DNA from: Anaerocolumna jejuensis DSM 15929 | GTDB taxonomy: Bacteria > Bacillota > Clostridia > Lachnospirales > Lachnospiraceae | Reading direction: 5' to 3' | Assembly (NCBI RefSeq): GCF_900142215.1 | Contig: NZ_FRAC01000020.1 | Span: 62,001 to 126,000, forward strand | DNA: 64,000 bases | In this document: in pieces, positions 7,618 to 16,054 of the stretch | Numbering within the stretch: the stretch's first letter is position 1 | Layout: every line of letters starts with the position of its first letter | Made by a program: the position numbers and the translations under genes | The notes under the pieces: generated by a model | The model's database searches: none | What the model was told of the DNA's origin: nothing | The model's input: the letters and a program-made list of their open reading frames with translations, nothing else

Positions 7618-8478
7618 ATGGAAAAATATATTGAAATTGAAAGAAGTATATTAAAGAGATTCCGCAAGGAAATATGGCGTAAATTTATAACGGCAGTGAA
7701 TGATTACCAGCTGATTAAAGAAGGGGATAAGATTGCGGTATGTATTTCCGGTGGAAAGGATTCCATGCTTTTAGCTAAATGCATGCAGGAGCTGAAAAAG
7801 CATGGAAAAGTCCATTTTGACCTGGTATTTATGGTAATGGACCCGGGGTATAATCCCTATAACAAGCAGATTATTTTAGATAATGCAGAGTATCTGAATA
7901 TACCTATAGAGGTATTTAACAGTAATATATTTGAAGTGGTAGCCTCTGTGCCGGATTCCCCCTGTTATCTGTGTGCTAAGATGAGGCGTGGGTATCTGTA
8001 TAAGCATGCACAGGAGTTAGGCTGTAATAAAATAGCTCTTGGCCACCATTTTGATGATGTTATAGAGACTGTACTTATGAGCATGTTATACAGCGGGCAG
8101 ATGAAGGGAATGATGCCAAAGCTCCACAGTACCAATTATGAAGGAATGGAGCTTATACGGCCTCTTTACATGGTCAAGGAAGCCGATATCCTGGCCTGGA
8201 AGAAATACAATAACTTAACCTTTATCCAGTGTGCCTGCAGGCTGACAGAAAACTGCATGCTGGGAGATAACGGCATGGGCTCTAAGCGTCAGGAAATGAA
8301 AGAGCTGGTCAAGAAATTCCGTCAGACAAGCAGTGTAATAGATATGAATATCTTTAGAAGTATTCATAATGTAAACCTTGATACCATGATTGGCTACCAG
8401 AAGCATCAGGTTTCCCATAGCTTTCTGGATGATTATGACAGTGAGCTGCCGGTTGAGGTAATGGCTGAAGAGGAATAA
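7618..8478 (+). CDS. TtcA-like PP-loop ATPase, probable tRNA 2-thiolation enzyme
   Basis: A 286-residue enzyme of the TtcA/TilS superfamily. The ATP-binding PP-loop SGGKDS is at 44-49. The cysteine set C116-x2-C119 (PCYLCAKMRRG) and C205/C207/C213 resembles the Fe-S-ligating cysteines of TtcA. The GHHFDDVIET segment at 142-151 is the second conserved family motif. TtcA installs 2-thiocytidine at tRNA position 32 using ATP and persulfide sulfur. The cysteine desulfurase immediately upstream is a natural sulfur donor, and queA follows. Exact tRNA target and position are not certain for Gram-positive members. Confidence 0.88.
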   Translation: MEKYIEIERSILKRFRKEIWRKFITAVNDYQLIKEGDKIAVCISGGKDSMLLAKCMQELKKHGKVHFDLVFMVMDPGYNPYNKQIILDNAEYLNIPIEVFNSNIFEVVASVPDSPCYLCAKMRRGYLYKHAQELGCNKIALGHHFDDVIETVLMSMLYSGQMKGMMPKLHSTNYEGMELIRPLYMVKEADILAWKKYNNLTFIQCACRLTENCMLGDNGMGSKRQEMKELVKKFRQTSSVIDMNIFRSIHNVNLDTMIGYQKHQVSHSFLDDYDSELPVEVMAEEE

Positions 8479-8493
8479 AGCAGGAGGAGAACA

Positions 8494-9582
8494 TTGAAAA
8501 CACAGGATTTTTATTATGATTTACCGGAGGAATTAATCGCACAGGACCCGTTAGAAGACCGTTCCAGCTCCAGGCTTATGGTACTGGATAAGGAAACCGG
8601 TGCTGTAACACATAAAATATTCAGGCAGATAACGGAATACCTTAAGCCCGGAGACTGCCTGGTGGTAAATAATACAAAGGTTATCCCGGCAAGGCTTCTC
8701 GGGGAGAAAATCCATGAGGACAGCCAGGATAAAGAAAAGGGAGTCCACGGAGCCAGGATAGAGCTTTTACTCCTTAAGCGCAGAGAAAATGACATCTGGG
8801 AGACTCTTGTAAAACCGGGAAAGAAGGCCCGGACCGGAACCAGGATAAGCTTTGGCAACGGTTTGCTGACAGCAGAAATAATCGATCAGCTGGAGGACGG
8901 CAACCGTTTGGTGCAGTTTTCTTACAAAGGGATTTTTGAAGAAATACTGGACCAGCTTGGTGAGATGCCACTGCCTCCTTATATTACCCATGAGCTTGCA
9001 GACAAGAACAGGTATCAGACAGTATATGCCAAGGAGGAAGGCTCCGCGGCAGCGCCTACGGCAGGCCTTCATTTTACAAAGGAGCTGTTAGCGGAAATAG
9101 AAGCAATGGGAATACCTATTGTGAATGTAACCCTGCATGTGGGACTTGGCACCTTCCGCCCGGTAAAGGTGGAAAATGTACTGGAACACCACATGCATAC
9201 GGAATTCTATCAGGTTTCCGGCGAAGCTGCGGCTGTTATCAATGATACCAGGAAAAAGGGCGGAAGAGTTGTCTGTGTCGGAACTACAAGCTGCCGAACA
9301 GTGGAATCCGCAGCGGATGAATCAGGAATAGTGCATCCCGGCAGCGGAGATACCTCTATCTTTATCTATCCCGGCTATAAGTTTAAGGTATTAGATGCGC
9401 TTATAACGAATTTCCATCTGCCGGAATCCACCCTTATGATGCTGGTTTCCGCTTTGGCAGGAAGAGATAATATTATGGCAGCTTATGAAGAAGCAGTTAA
9501 GGAGCGCTACCGTTTCTTTAGCTTTGGGGATGCCATGTTGATAACGACACAAAATGTTGCAAATGTAAGCAAAAACAAGTAA
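8494..9582 (+). CDS. queA: S-adenosylmethionine:tRNA ribosyltransferase-isomerase QueA
   Basis: A 362-residue enzyme that transfers and isomerises the ribosyl moiety of SAM onto preQ1-tRNA, giving epoxyqueuosine at position 34. Family motifs seen: N-terminal FYYDLPEELIAQDP, VVNNTKVIPARL, PTAGLHFT, and LHVGLGTFRPVK followed by MHTEFY. Length is typical. It starts with TTG at 8494, supported by AGGAGGA 5-11 bases upstream; no in-frame ATG fits. It lies 15 bases after the TtcA-like gene, so the desulfurase-TtcA-QueA genes form a tRNA-modification group. Confidence 0.96.
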   Translation: MKTQDFYYDLPEELIAQDPLEDRSSSRLMVLDKETGAVTHKIFRQITEYLKPGDCLVVNNTKVIPARLLGEKIHEDSQDKEKGVHGARIELLLLKRRENDIWETLVKPGKKARTGTRISFGNGLLTAEIIDQLEDGNRLVQFSYKGIFEEILDQLGEMPLPPYITHELADKNRYQTVYAKEEGSAAAPTAGLHFTKELLAEIEAMGIPIVNVTLHVGLGTFRPVKVENVLEHHMHTEFYQVSGEAAAVINDTRKKGGRVVCVGTTSCRTVESAADESGIVHPGSGDTSIFIYPGYKFKVLDALITNFHLPESTLMMLVSALAGRDNIMAAYEEAVKERYRFFSFGDAMLITTQNVANVSKNK

Positions 9583-9624
9583 ATTCTCAGTGTGACTGGA
9601 AAACTGAAAAATGAGATAGAAGAG

Positions 9625-9668
9625 AACCCAGGAAATATCAGTGTTTCCTGGGTTTATATCAATTTTTA
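9625..9668 (+). terminator. Terminator after queA
   Basis: AACCCAGGAAA (9625-9635) and TTTCCTGGGTT (9644-9654) form an 11-bp perfect stem with an 8-base loop, followed by TATATCAATTTTT. Confidence 0.8.
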
Positions 9669-9742
9669 TGGTAAAGAAAATAGGATGTGCTGCCTTTTGA
9701 GAGACATGCACTGCGAGAGGGCAGTGGACATTAGATAGAAAA

Positions 9743-10420
9743 TCAGGCAATTTTTTTTTCATGCACTTTAACATATTTTAGGATGCTGATATTATCCCTT
9801 ATTTCCATTCCGGAAAATTTAAACTTACTGATACTCTTTAAATCAGTAAAACCATTACCATCAACTAAAGATGTATTTTCTCCCCCTCCAATAATAATAG
9901 GTAATTGCATTACAATAATTTCATCAATTAAGTCTTCTTCAATCAGGCTCCAATTGATCTTTCCACCGCCTTCAAGCATAATACTATGTATATCAAATTT
10001 TTCTTCTAATATTTTAAAAGCTTTATGAAAATTAATTTCATCCTCCCCGCATACTATAACACTTTTATTTGGTATCTTTTCTATTTGCTCAATAATCTCA
10101 GCATTTGGTGAACTACTTATCGTAATAAAAATAGTTTTAGTAACATCCGTCAAAATGTTGGAATCTTTCGGTACCTGCATGCTTTTGCTAGGTATAATCC
10201 GTACAGGATCACTGCCCATATCATATCTGCAAGTCAGAGTAGGATTATCAGTTCTTATTGTATTCATTCCAACTATAATTCCATCTACCTGCCCTCTGAT
10301 TCCATGGATATACCGCATGTCCTGTTCTGTTAATAACTCAAAGAGCATTTTGCTGCTGTTACCTTTTCCAAGTGTTATTTTTCCGTCTATTGAGATTTGA
10401 CTAACCATACTTACCTTCAT
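9743..10420 (-). CDS. RibD C-terminal/DHFR-like reductase
   Basis: A 225-residue single-domain protein of the RibD-C fold. It has the substrate/NADPH motif GQVDGIIVGMNTIRTDNPTL, a central PSKSMQVPKDSNIL strand-turn, and the C-terminal LEGGGKINWSLIEEDLIDE followed by IIIGGGENT. RibD-C enzymes reduce the ribosylamino-pyrimidine intermediate of riboflavin synthesis; stand-alone relatives also include uncharacterised reductases. No rib genes are nearby. ATG 10420 follows GGAGGAG by 4 bases; the upstream extension to 10486 has none. It lies downstream of a zinc alcohol dehydrogenase in the same direction. The pair is visibly more AT-rich than its neighbours, which suggests transfer. Confidence 0.82.
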   Translation of the reverse strand: MKVSMVSQISIDGKITLGKGNSSKMLFELLTEQDMRYIHGIRGQVDGIIVGMNTIRTDNPTLTCRYDMGSDPVRIIPSKSMQVPKDSNILTDVTKTIFITISSSPNAEIIEQIEKIPNKSVIVCGEDEINFHKAFKILEEKFDIHSIMLEGGGKINWSLIEEDLIDEIIVMQLPIIIGGGENTSLVDGNGFTDLKSISKFKFSGMEIRDNISILKYVKVHEKKIA

Positions 10421-10498
10421 TATACTCCTCCATACCTTCACTAAAATGATTCCAAAATACTTAACCAAAGGGTGAACCGACTTCACCTTATAGGTATC

Positions 10499-11533
10499 TT
10501 AAAATTCAAATACTACTTTTAATTGCGTTATTTCCTTAGTCTCATGAGTCTCTAAATCAAATCCGATTACACTTTCAAAGGCTTCCTTATACTTCTCAAT
10601 GGAATATCTTTTTGTAACAAGGTTATCCAATTCTTTATATCTTAGAGCTGAGCTAATGGTATCTGTAAACAGCATATTATATTCGCTTGCACCAATGAGC
10701 TTCAGTCCATTTGAAATCAAATAAATTGGACTTAGCGAAAAAGCATAATTTTTATTCATTCCCATTGGAATAATTCTGGCATTTTTCTCAGCAAGTTTTA
10801 AAGCATTTTCCATTTGTGTTCCGACCGTATCAATAATTACATCAAATTTTCTATTTTGATTAATTTTATATATTTCATCCAGCGATAATTCTTCAGAAGA
10901 ATATATGTAATCACTATAGGCAGAAGCCATTTTTTGCCTGATTTGAGAATTTTCTGTAGCCACAACCAGTTTTGATATGTTTTTGCATATCATTTGACAC
11001 AATACTCCCATTGGTCCGGAACCTAATACAAGGACAGCATCGCTCTCGCGAATGGAGGCAGCTCTTATGTTATTTAAAACACATGCCAATGGTTCAATTA
11101 GAACAGCACTTAATAAACTCATTTCTTTTGGAATTTTGTATATAAATCTTTGTTCACATACAAAATACTCGGCAAAGGTACCATTCCTATTAATTCCTGC
11201 AATTTTTAAGCCTTCATCATTTTCGCAAAAATTTGTTAATCCTTTTTTGCAATAATAACACTCACCGCAATATTGATTTGGGTCAATAATGACCATGTCA
11301 CCTATTTTAAAAGATGTTACTGCTTTTCCTAATTGTACAATTTCTCCGATAGCCTCATGACCTAATATAATATTGGGAGGAACTGTGTCATTTCCTTTTA
11401 GTATCTGTAAATCCGTTCCGCAAATACCCGCATATTTTATTTTTATCTTAACCTCATCATCATTTATTATGCCGGGCTCTTTACATTCTGCTAATTCAAG
11501 TTTACTGTCTTCGGTCCAAATTAAACCTTTCAT
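10499..11533 (-). CDS. Zinc-dependent MDR alcohol/polyol dehydrogenase
   Basis: A 344-residue medium-chain dehydrogenase. Catalytic zinc ligands: C38 (ICGTD) and H59-E60 (LGHEAIGE). The structural zinc cysteines C89, C92, C95 and C103 lie in YCGECYYCKKGLTNFC. The Rossmann motif is VLGSGPMGVL near residue 170. It resembles sorbitol/threonine dehydrogenase-like enzymes, but the substrate cannot be assigned. GAGGAGA precedes the start. It probably heads a two-gene operon with the RibD-like reductase; a small hairpin (GGTGAA/TTCACC, 10471-10487) sits between the genes. A+T is high in both. Confidence 0.88.
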   Translation of the reverse strand: MKGLIWTEDSKLELAECKEPGIINDDEVKIKIKYAGICGTDLQILKGNDTVPPNIILGHEAIGEIVQLGKAVTSFKIGDMVIIDPNQYCGECYYCKKGLTNFCENDEGLKIAGINRNGTFAEYFVCEQRFIYKIPKEMSLLSAVLIEPLACVLNNIRAASIRESDAVLVLGSGPMGVLCQMICKNISKLVVATENSQIRQKMASAYSDYIYSSEELSLDEIYKINQNRKFDVIIDTVGTQMENALKLAEKNARIIPMGMNKNYAFSLSPIYLISNGLKLIGASEYNMLFTDTISSALRYKELDNLVTKRYSIEKYKEAFESVIGFDLETHETKEITQLKVVFEF

Positions 11534-11638
11534 GGGTACTCTCCTCTACAATTTGAATAATCTTTCTGCTGTCACATTACGTTTTTTATTGGTATTAGGT
11601 AATGGTTTACATAACGTATGATTACCAATATATACCAT

Positions 11639-11667
11639 ATATTAGTCTAATTATTTAAAATTGTCAA
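11639..11667 (-). promoter_or_regulatory. Promoter of the ADH-RibD-like operon
   Basis: Read on the minus strand: TTGACA (complement of 11662-11667), a 17-bp spacer and TAATAT (complement of 11639-11644), about 105 bases upstream of the dehydrogenase start. Confidence 0.65.
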
Positions 11668-12168
11668 ATATATACAATGAAATTCTTCTTGTATTGTCAA
11701 AATGATGATTCTCATATAAAATAGATAATAATGGTAAGCATAAACATAAAGTAATGTCTAATTTAACAATATAATAATGAAAGCATAGGACACCTGGCTT
11801 ATAAATAGGATAAAAAGGAATGATAATATAAAAGAATTATATTAATATTTTAAGATTAAATTTGGATGAAAAAGTAGTATTATAAAGTTTCATTAATTAA
11901 AAGCGGAGGTAATTACCTGTAAATGTAAAGATTTAATAATTTAAAAAGTGAGAAATTGTGCCGTTCCCGTGCAAACTGGGGATGCGATGTTTATATGTTA
12001 AGATGAGTAATAATATTTCGATGCTTATGTATAAGAAAAGTCTTTCTTAGGCAATTAAAAGCATAGACAATAGGACTCTATAATAAAATATACCTCCCTG
12101 TGCCAAGCTCACAAGCAAGCCACAAGGAGGTATCAATAATATAGCTAATTTAAAAGCTCTGCATACTG
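11668..12168. other. AT-rich intergenic region without a recognised gene
   Basis: No frame with a binding site of useful length. A plus-strand promoter-like pair (TTGTCA 11694-11699, 17 bp, TAAAAT 11717-11722) points into this region, so a small RNA is possible but unsupported. A short GC-richer patch near 11958-11990 has no assigned role. Confidence 0.5.
12091..12131 (-). terminator. Imperfect hairpin downstream of aroA
   Basis: TACCTCCCTGTG (12091-12102) pairs with CACAAGGAGGTA (12121-12132) with one mismatch. On the minus strand it is followed by TATATTTTATTATAG, a poor U-tract, about 35 bases after the aroA stop. It is probably the end of the aro operon transcript. Confidence 0.5.
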
Positions 12169-13464
12169 TTATTTAAATGCCCCAAGTCTGTCAAGATCCT
12201 GATAAAAGCCAGGATAAGAGATATTCACACAGCTGGCATTCTGAATGGTGGTCTCTCCGTCAGAAAGAAGTCCTGCTACAGCAAAGGACATGGCAATCCG
12301 GTGGTCCTCCATGCTGTCTATCAGAGTGCCCCTTAAGGGTTTTCCGCCTCTTATAATCATGCCATCCTCGGTGGCTGTAATATCTGCGCCCATTGAAGAG
12401 AGGTTTTTGACCATAACATCAATCCGGTTGGACTCCTTTACCTTAAGCTCTGCGGCATCGCAAATAACAGTAGTCCCTTCTGCGAAGCAGGCCATTACAG
12501 CAATGACAGGAATTTCATCAATCAGAGTAGGAATGAGGTCCCCTCCGATTTCCGCTGCCTTTAGATTACTGTGCCGTACCAGAATATCGCCGGCGGCTTC
12601 GGAATCCGTGTTCCTGATATTCAGAATTTCAAGGCTTGCACCCATTGCTTTTAAGACTCTTAAGATACCGTCTCTGGTAGGATTGATTCCCACATTTTTA
12701 ATCAGAATTTCAGAGCCCGGAACTAACAGGCCTGCAGCAATAAAATAAGCGGCAGAAGAGATATCCCCCGGAACTTCAATGCGGTCCCCCGTAAGCCTGG
12801 CATCCGGAGCTATTATAGCAGTCGTATTGCTGACGCTGACATCTGCTCCCATGCGTTTTAGCATGATTTCAGTATGGTTTCTCGATACATAGGGCTCGGT
12901 GACGGAGGTCGGGCTATCAGCATAAAGTCCTGCCAGAAGGATGGCGGATTTCACCTGGGCAGAGGCAACCTTAGAAATATAGTGAATTCCATGGAGGCCT
13001 TCTTTCGCAGGAGTTACCGTAAGAGGAGCCAGGCCGCCTCCGGGCAGGCTTTTGATATCAGCACCCATTTGTGTGAGAGGGTCTATGACTCTTCCCATGG
13101 GACGTTTCTGAATGGAGGAATCACCGGTAAGCTGAGTCTGAAAGGTCTGGCCGCACAGGATGCCGGACATCAGCCTCATGGTGGTGCCGCTGTTACCCAC
13201 GTCCAGCATGCCTTCCGGCCTGGTAAGGCCATAGAGGCCCTTGCCCCTTACCAGGACGGTACTGTTACCGGGAGTATAGTCGATATGTATGCCCATCCTG
13301 CGAAAACAGCTGATGGTAGAAAGACAGTCCGCTCCTTCCAGAAAATTGGTAACCTCTGTGGTACCCATAGAAAGAGCGCCGAACATAACGCTGCGGTGTG
13401 AGATGGACTTATCTCCCGGTACCTGAAAGGAACCCTTTAAACTTTTGGCACGTGTTACAATCAT
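12169..13464 (-). CDS. aroA: 3-phosphoshikimate 1-carboxyvinyltransferase (EPSP synthase)
   Basis: A 431-residue shikimate-pathway enzyme joining PEP and shikimate-3-phosphate. Motifs: N-terminal GSFQVPGDKSISHRSVMFGAL (phosphate and PEP binding), LDVGNSGTTMRLMSGIL, GDSSIQKRPM, and C-terminal LKVKESNRI followed by DHRIAMSFAV. Length is standard. Start ATG 13464 follows AGAGG. It is the third gene of an aroF-tyrA-aroA transcript, after a 104-base gap from tyrA. Sensitivity class to glyphosate cannot be judged reliably here. Confidence 0.97.
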   Translation of the reverse strand: MIVTRAKSLKGSFQVPGDKSISHRSVMFGALSMGTTEVTNFLEGADCLSTISCFRRMGIHIDYTPGNSTVLVRGKGLYGLTRPEGMLDVGNSGTTMRLMSGILCGQTFQTQLTGDSSIQKRPMGRVIDPLTQMGADIKSLPGGGLAPLTVTPAKEGLHGIHYISKVASAQVKSAILLAGLYADSPTSVTEPYVSRNHTEIMLKRMGADVSVSNTTAIIAPDARLTGDRIEVPGDISSAAYFIAAGLLVPGSEILIKNVGINPTRDGILRVLKAMGASLEILNIRNTDSEAAGDILVRHSNLKAAEIGGDLIPTLIDEIPVIAVMACFAEGTTVICDAAELKVKESNRIDVMVKNLSSMGADITATEDGMIIRGGKPLRGTLIDSMEDHRIAMSFAVAGLLSDGETTIQNASCVNISYPGFYQDLDRLGAFK

Positions 13465-13568
13465 TATAACCTCTTTTCAGAGTAACAAATCCTTGAATTG
13501 ATATCCGGTATTACTCTATTCATAATTAAATTTAAACTAATTTTATAGATATAACTTACGCAATAATA

Positions 13569-14672
13569 TTATCTTTCATATACGGTATAATTGTGCTTCC
13601 TTAGCAGGGAAGCAGCAGCTTCACAGGAATTCTGGCTGTAGAATACGATGCGCAGTACACCTTCTTCGAATTCTCTGTTATGAATAATGCCGATGTTTTT
13701 AATACTGATTAAATTCGTAGCGAGTAAAGTGGCTATGGTCGCAATCGCACCGGTCTCATCAATGATATCAAGGTAGAGCTCGTATATTTTATTCAGTAAG
13801 CCTGCCGAAGTATTCGGAATAGAGTCCCGGTATTCACCTGCATCCTGAAAGAAATCAAAGATAGCAGCTTCTCTGTTTAACTGCAGGGATTCCTTTACCT
13901 CATTTAAAGAATGGATATACTTATCTAAAAAGCGCAGAATGCTGTCCGTATTGGTCAAGCAGATATTCTGCCACATGACAGGAGAGGAGGAGGCTATTCT
14001 TGTAATATCCTTAAAGCCGCCTGCCGCCAGTGTTTTCATTTTATCTTCGTTGTCTTCTTTTCTTACCATATTTACAAGGCATGATGCAATGATGTGAGGA
14101 ACATGGCTGATAGCCGCTGTTATATCATCATGCTCGGAAGGGTTTAAAAGGATTGGGATTGAACCAAGGCTTTTAATTAATTGAAAAAGGGTATCCGTGA
14201 TGGAATTCTTAGTCTCCCTGGTGGGAGTAAGAATGTAATAAGCATTTTCCAATAGCCTGCTGCTTGAGTTGGTATAGCCTGTCTTTTCAGAGCCTGCCAT
14301 AGGATGTCCGCCAACGAACTGGCTTCCCAGACCAAGGGCAACAGCTTCTTTGCATATATTTCCTTTAACACTTCCTACATCTGTGATAATACAGTCCGGT
14401 TTCAGAATGCTTTTCAACTGGGCCAGATAAGCGATATTGGATAGGACAGGAGCGCATAAGAATAGCAGATCACATTCGCCAAGGTCCTCCAGCTCATAAA
14501 CAATATCATTTAAGACCCCATCCTGTAAAGCCTTTGTTAATCCTGCATTTACTTTATTCCGGTTATAGCAGTAAGCGGTTAGTTTATGCTTTGGATTCTG
14601 CTCCCGCAAGGCATGTGCGAGAGAACCGCCTATTAATCCAAAGCCAATAAAGCCAACAACTACGTCGTTCAT
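13569..14672 (-). CDS. tyrA: Prephenate dehydrogenase with C-terminal ACT domain
   Basis: A 367-residue enzyme of tyrosine synthesis. The N-terminal NAD(P) Rossmann motif is VGFIGFGLIGGSLAHAL. The catalytic-domain segment GGHPMAGSEKTGY and the SHVPHIIASCLV region are typical of TyrA. An ACT-like regulatory domain from about residue 295 (ETGAIATIATLLATNLISIKN) probably binds tyrosine for feedback control. Start 14672 is preferred over 14678 because CGGAG lies 6 bases before it and would abut the earlier ATG. It is 14 bases downstream of aroF. Confidence 0.95.
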   Translation of the reverse strand: MNDVVVGFIGFGLIGGSLAHALREQNPKHKLTAYCYNRNKVNAGLTKALQDGVLNDIVYELEDLGECDLLFLCAPVLSNIAYLAQLKSILKPDCIITDVGSVKGNICKEAVALGLGSQFVGGHPMAGSEKTGYTNSSSRLLENAYYILTPTRETKNSITDTLFQLIKSLGSIPILLNPSEHDDITAAISHVPHIIASCLVNMVRKEDNEDKMKTLAAGGFKDITRIASSSPVMWQNICLTNTDSILRFLDKYIHSLNEVKESLQLNREAAIFDFFQDAGEYRDSIPNTSAGLLNKIYELYLDIIDETGAIATIATLLATNLISIKNIGIIHNREFEEGVLRIVFYSQNSCEAAASLLRKHNYTVYER

Positions 14673-14686
14673 AGACATCTCCGATT

Positions 14687-15700
14687 TTAGAATTTTTTAC
14701 CCATTAGGGCAGCCAGGGGGCGCAGTTCCTCACAAAGCTCCTCGAATTGAGGGAAGGTAAGGGATTGCGGACCATCTGACAAGGCAATAGCCGGGTTTGG
14801 ATGAGTTTCAATCATAAGACCGTCAGCTCCGACAGCAATAGCACTCTTGGAAAGAGGCTTTACATAGCTTCTTACACCACTGGCATGGCTGGGGTCTACG
14901 ATGATGGGAAGATGGCTTTTTGCCTTGATAACAGGTACAGCGCTAATATCGAGAGTATTGCGGGTAGCTGTTTCAAAGGTTCTGATGCCTCTTTCACATA
15001 ATACCACATTTGGATTTCCTTCTGCAATAATATATTCTGCCGCATTAAGCCATTCGTCTATGGTTGCGGACAGTCCCCTCTTTAAGAGTACGGGGAGTCC
15101 GGTTTTTCCGGCTTCCTTCAGGAGATAGAAGTTCTGCATATTTCTTGCTCCTATCTGAAGCATATCAACGTATTTTACCGCTGTCTCAATAGCAGCCAGA
15201 CTGGTTACCTCACACACGACTGCCAGGCCTGTTTCCTCCCTGGCTTCCTTCATGAATTTAAGTCCTTCCTCCTCCAAGCCCTGGAAAGCATAGGGAGAAG
15301 TACGGGGTTTATAAGCACCTCCGCGAAGAATCTGTGCTCCGGCCTTCTTAATGGCAAAAGCTGTTTCGAAAAGCTGTTCCCTGCTCTCTACCGCACAGGG
15401 ACCGGACATGATTACAAGTTCATCCCCTCCGATGAGGGCATTGCCAACCTTTACAACGGTAGGTTCCGGATGGAATTTTTTATTGGCAAGCTTATAGCTT
15501 TCCGTTACGGGAACAACCCTGTCCACATCCTCTGCAATCTCCAGGTTCTGGTCCAAAAGCTTTGATTTATCTCCTACGACACCTATAATGGTGACTTCTT
15601 TGCCTGCGGATAAATGTGGGGTGAGCCCTTTTTCCTCGATAATACGGATTATATTATCAATGGACTCCTGTTTTGCATTTGGTTTCATTACGATTATCAT
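14687..15700 (-). CDS. aroF: 3-deoxy-7-phosphoheptulonate (DAHP) synthase, AroA(I-beta) type
   Basis: A 337-residue first enzyme of the shikimate pathway (PEP plus erythrose-4-phosphate). An N-terminal ferredoxin-like regulatory domain (residues 1-70, MIIVMKPNAKQESIDNII) is fused to the barrel. Motifs: VIMSGPCAVESREQ, LRGGAYKPRTSPYAFQG, LQIGARNMQNF, LCERGIRTFE, IVDPSHASG. ATG 15700 lies 8 bases after GGAGG; the upstream TTG (15715) overlaps that site and is rejected. It is the first gene of the aromatic operon, downstream of a consensus promoter with a palindrome at the expected start site. Confidence 0.96.
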   Translation of the reverse strand: MIIVMKPNAKQESIDNIIRIIEEKGLTPHLSAGKEVTIIGVVGDKSKLLDQNLEIAEDVDRVVPVTESYKLANKKFHPEPTVVKVGNALIGGDELVIMSGPCAVESREQLFETAFAIKKAGAQILRGGAYKPRTSPYAFQGLEEEGLKFMKEAREETGLAVVCEVTSLAAIETAVKYVDMLQIGARNMQNFYLLKEAGKTGLPVLLKRGLSATIDEWLNAAEYIIAEGNPNVVLCERGIRTFETATRNTLDISAVPVIKAKSHLPIIVDPSHASGVRSYVKPLSKSAIAVGADGLMIETHPNPAIALSDGPQSLTFPQFEELCEELRPLAALMGKKF

Positions 15701-15753
15701 ATAGATTGCCTCCAAAATTTATTGCTGAATTTCATTCGTTTATAACAGGGTGA

Positions 15754-15799
15754 ATTCAGTGACTGAATACATTGTACTCCCCTATAGCCACCATGTCAA
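15754..15799 (-). promoter_or_regulatory. aroF promoter with 15-base palindromic operator
   Basis: On the minus strand: TTGACA (complement of 15794-15799), exactly 17 bases, then TACAAT (complement of 15771-15776). The perfect palindrome ATTCAGTGACTGAAT (7-bp arms around one G) at 15754-15768 begins two bases after the -10 box, covering the expected start site. This is classic repressor-operator geometry. The regulator is not identified. Confidence 0.82.
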
Positions 15800-15977
15800 T
15801 ACTGCAAAACATTAAAGTTCTAAAGTTTACAGCGTTGCGCTTTAAAGTCTGATAGAGTTAATTTCAAACTATTTGTAGAATAAAAGGAATAATAGCAGTT
15901 AAAATAAGAATATATGTCTAAAGTGCTGATAAAAAAATATATAGGACAAATTAATGTGTCAAATATATATAAAGTAG

Positions 15978-16006
15978 TTGTAAAATCAGACTAGTTTTAG
16001 TAAAAT
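15978..16006 (+). promoter_or_regulatory. Promoter for the EF-G-like gene
   Basis: TTGTAA (15978-15983), a 17-bp spacer and TAAAAT (16001-16006), about 48 bases before the start codon. Confidence 0.55.
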
Positions 16007-16054
16007 ATAGCTATAGTTAAAGAAACAAAAAATATAGCAATGGAGGAAAAAAGG

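Larger units (their letters stand above)
15701..16054. other. Divergent promoter region, aroF operon and EF-G-like gene
   Basis: 354 bases without a gene. It holds the minus-strand aroF promoter/operator (15754-15799) and a plus-strand promoter (15978-16006). No T-box or tryptophan/tyrosine leader signature was found on the aroF side, so control is more likely by a DNA-binding protein. Confidence 0.6.

Noticed and set aside
11955..12000. Possible c-di-GMP-type riboswitch core (GCAAAC near GGGGATGCGA)
   Set aside because: Only one short conserved-like stretch is present. The rest of the aptamer is missing and no gene follows in the right orientation.
12245..13401. Long plus-strand frames inside aroA
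   Set aside because: They are shadows of a clear aroA gene on the minus strand, with no binding sites or family features.
15701..16054. T-box or aromatic leader upstream of aroF
   Set aside because: No T-box consensus or Tyr/Phe/Trp-rich leader peptide on the minus strand. The palindromic operator explains control better.
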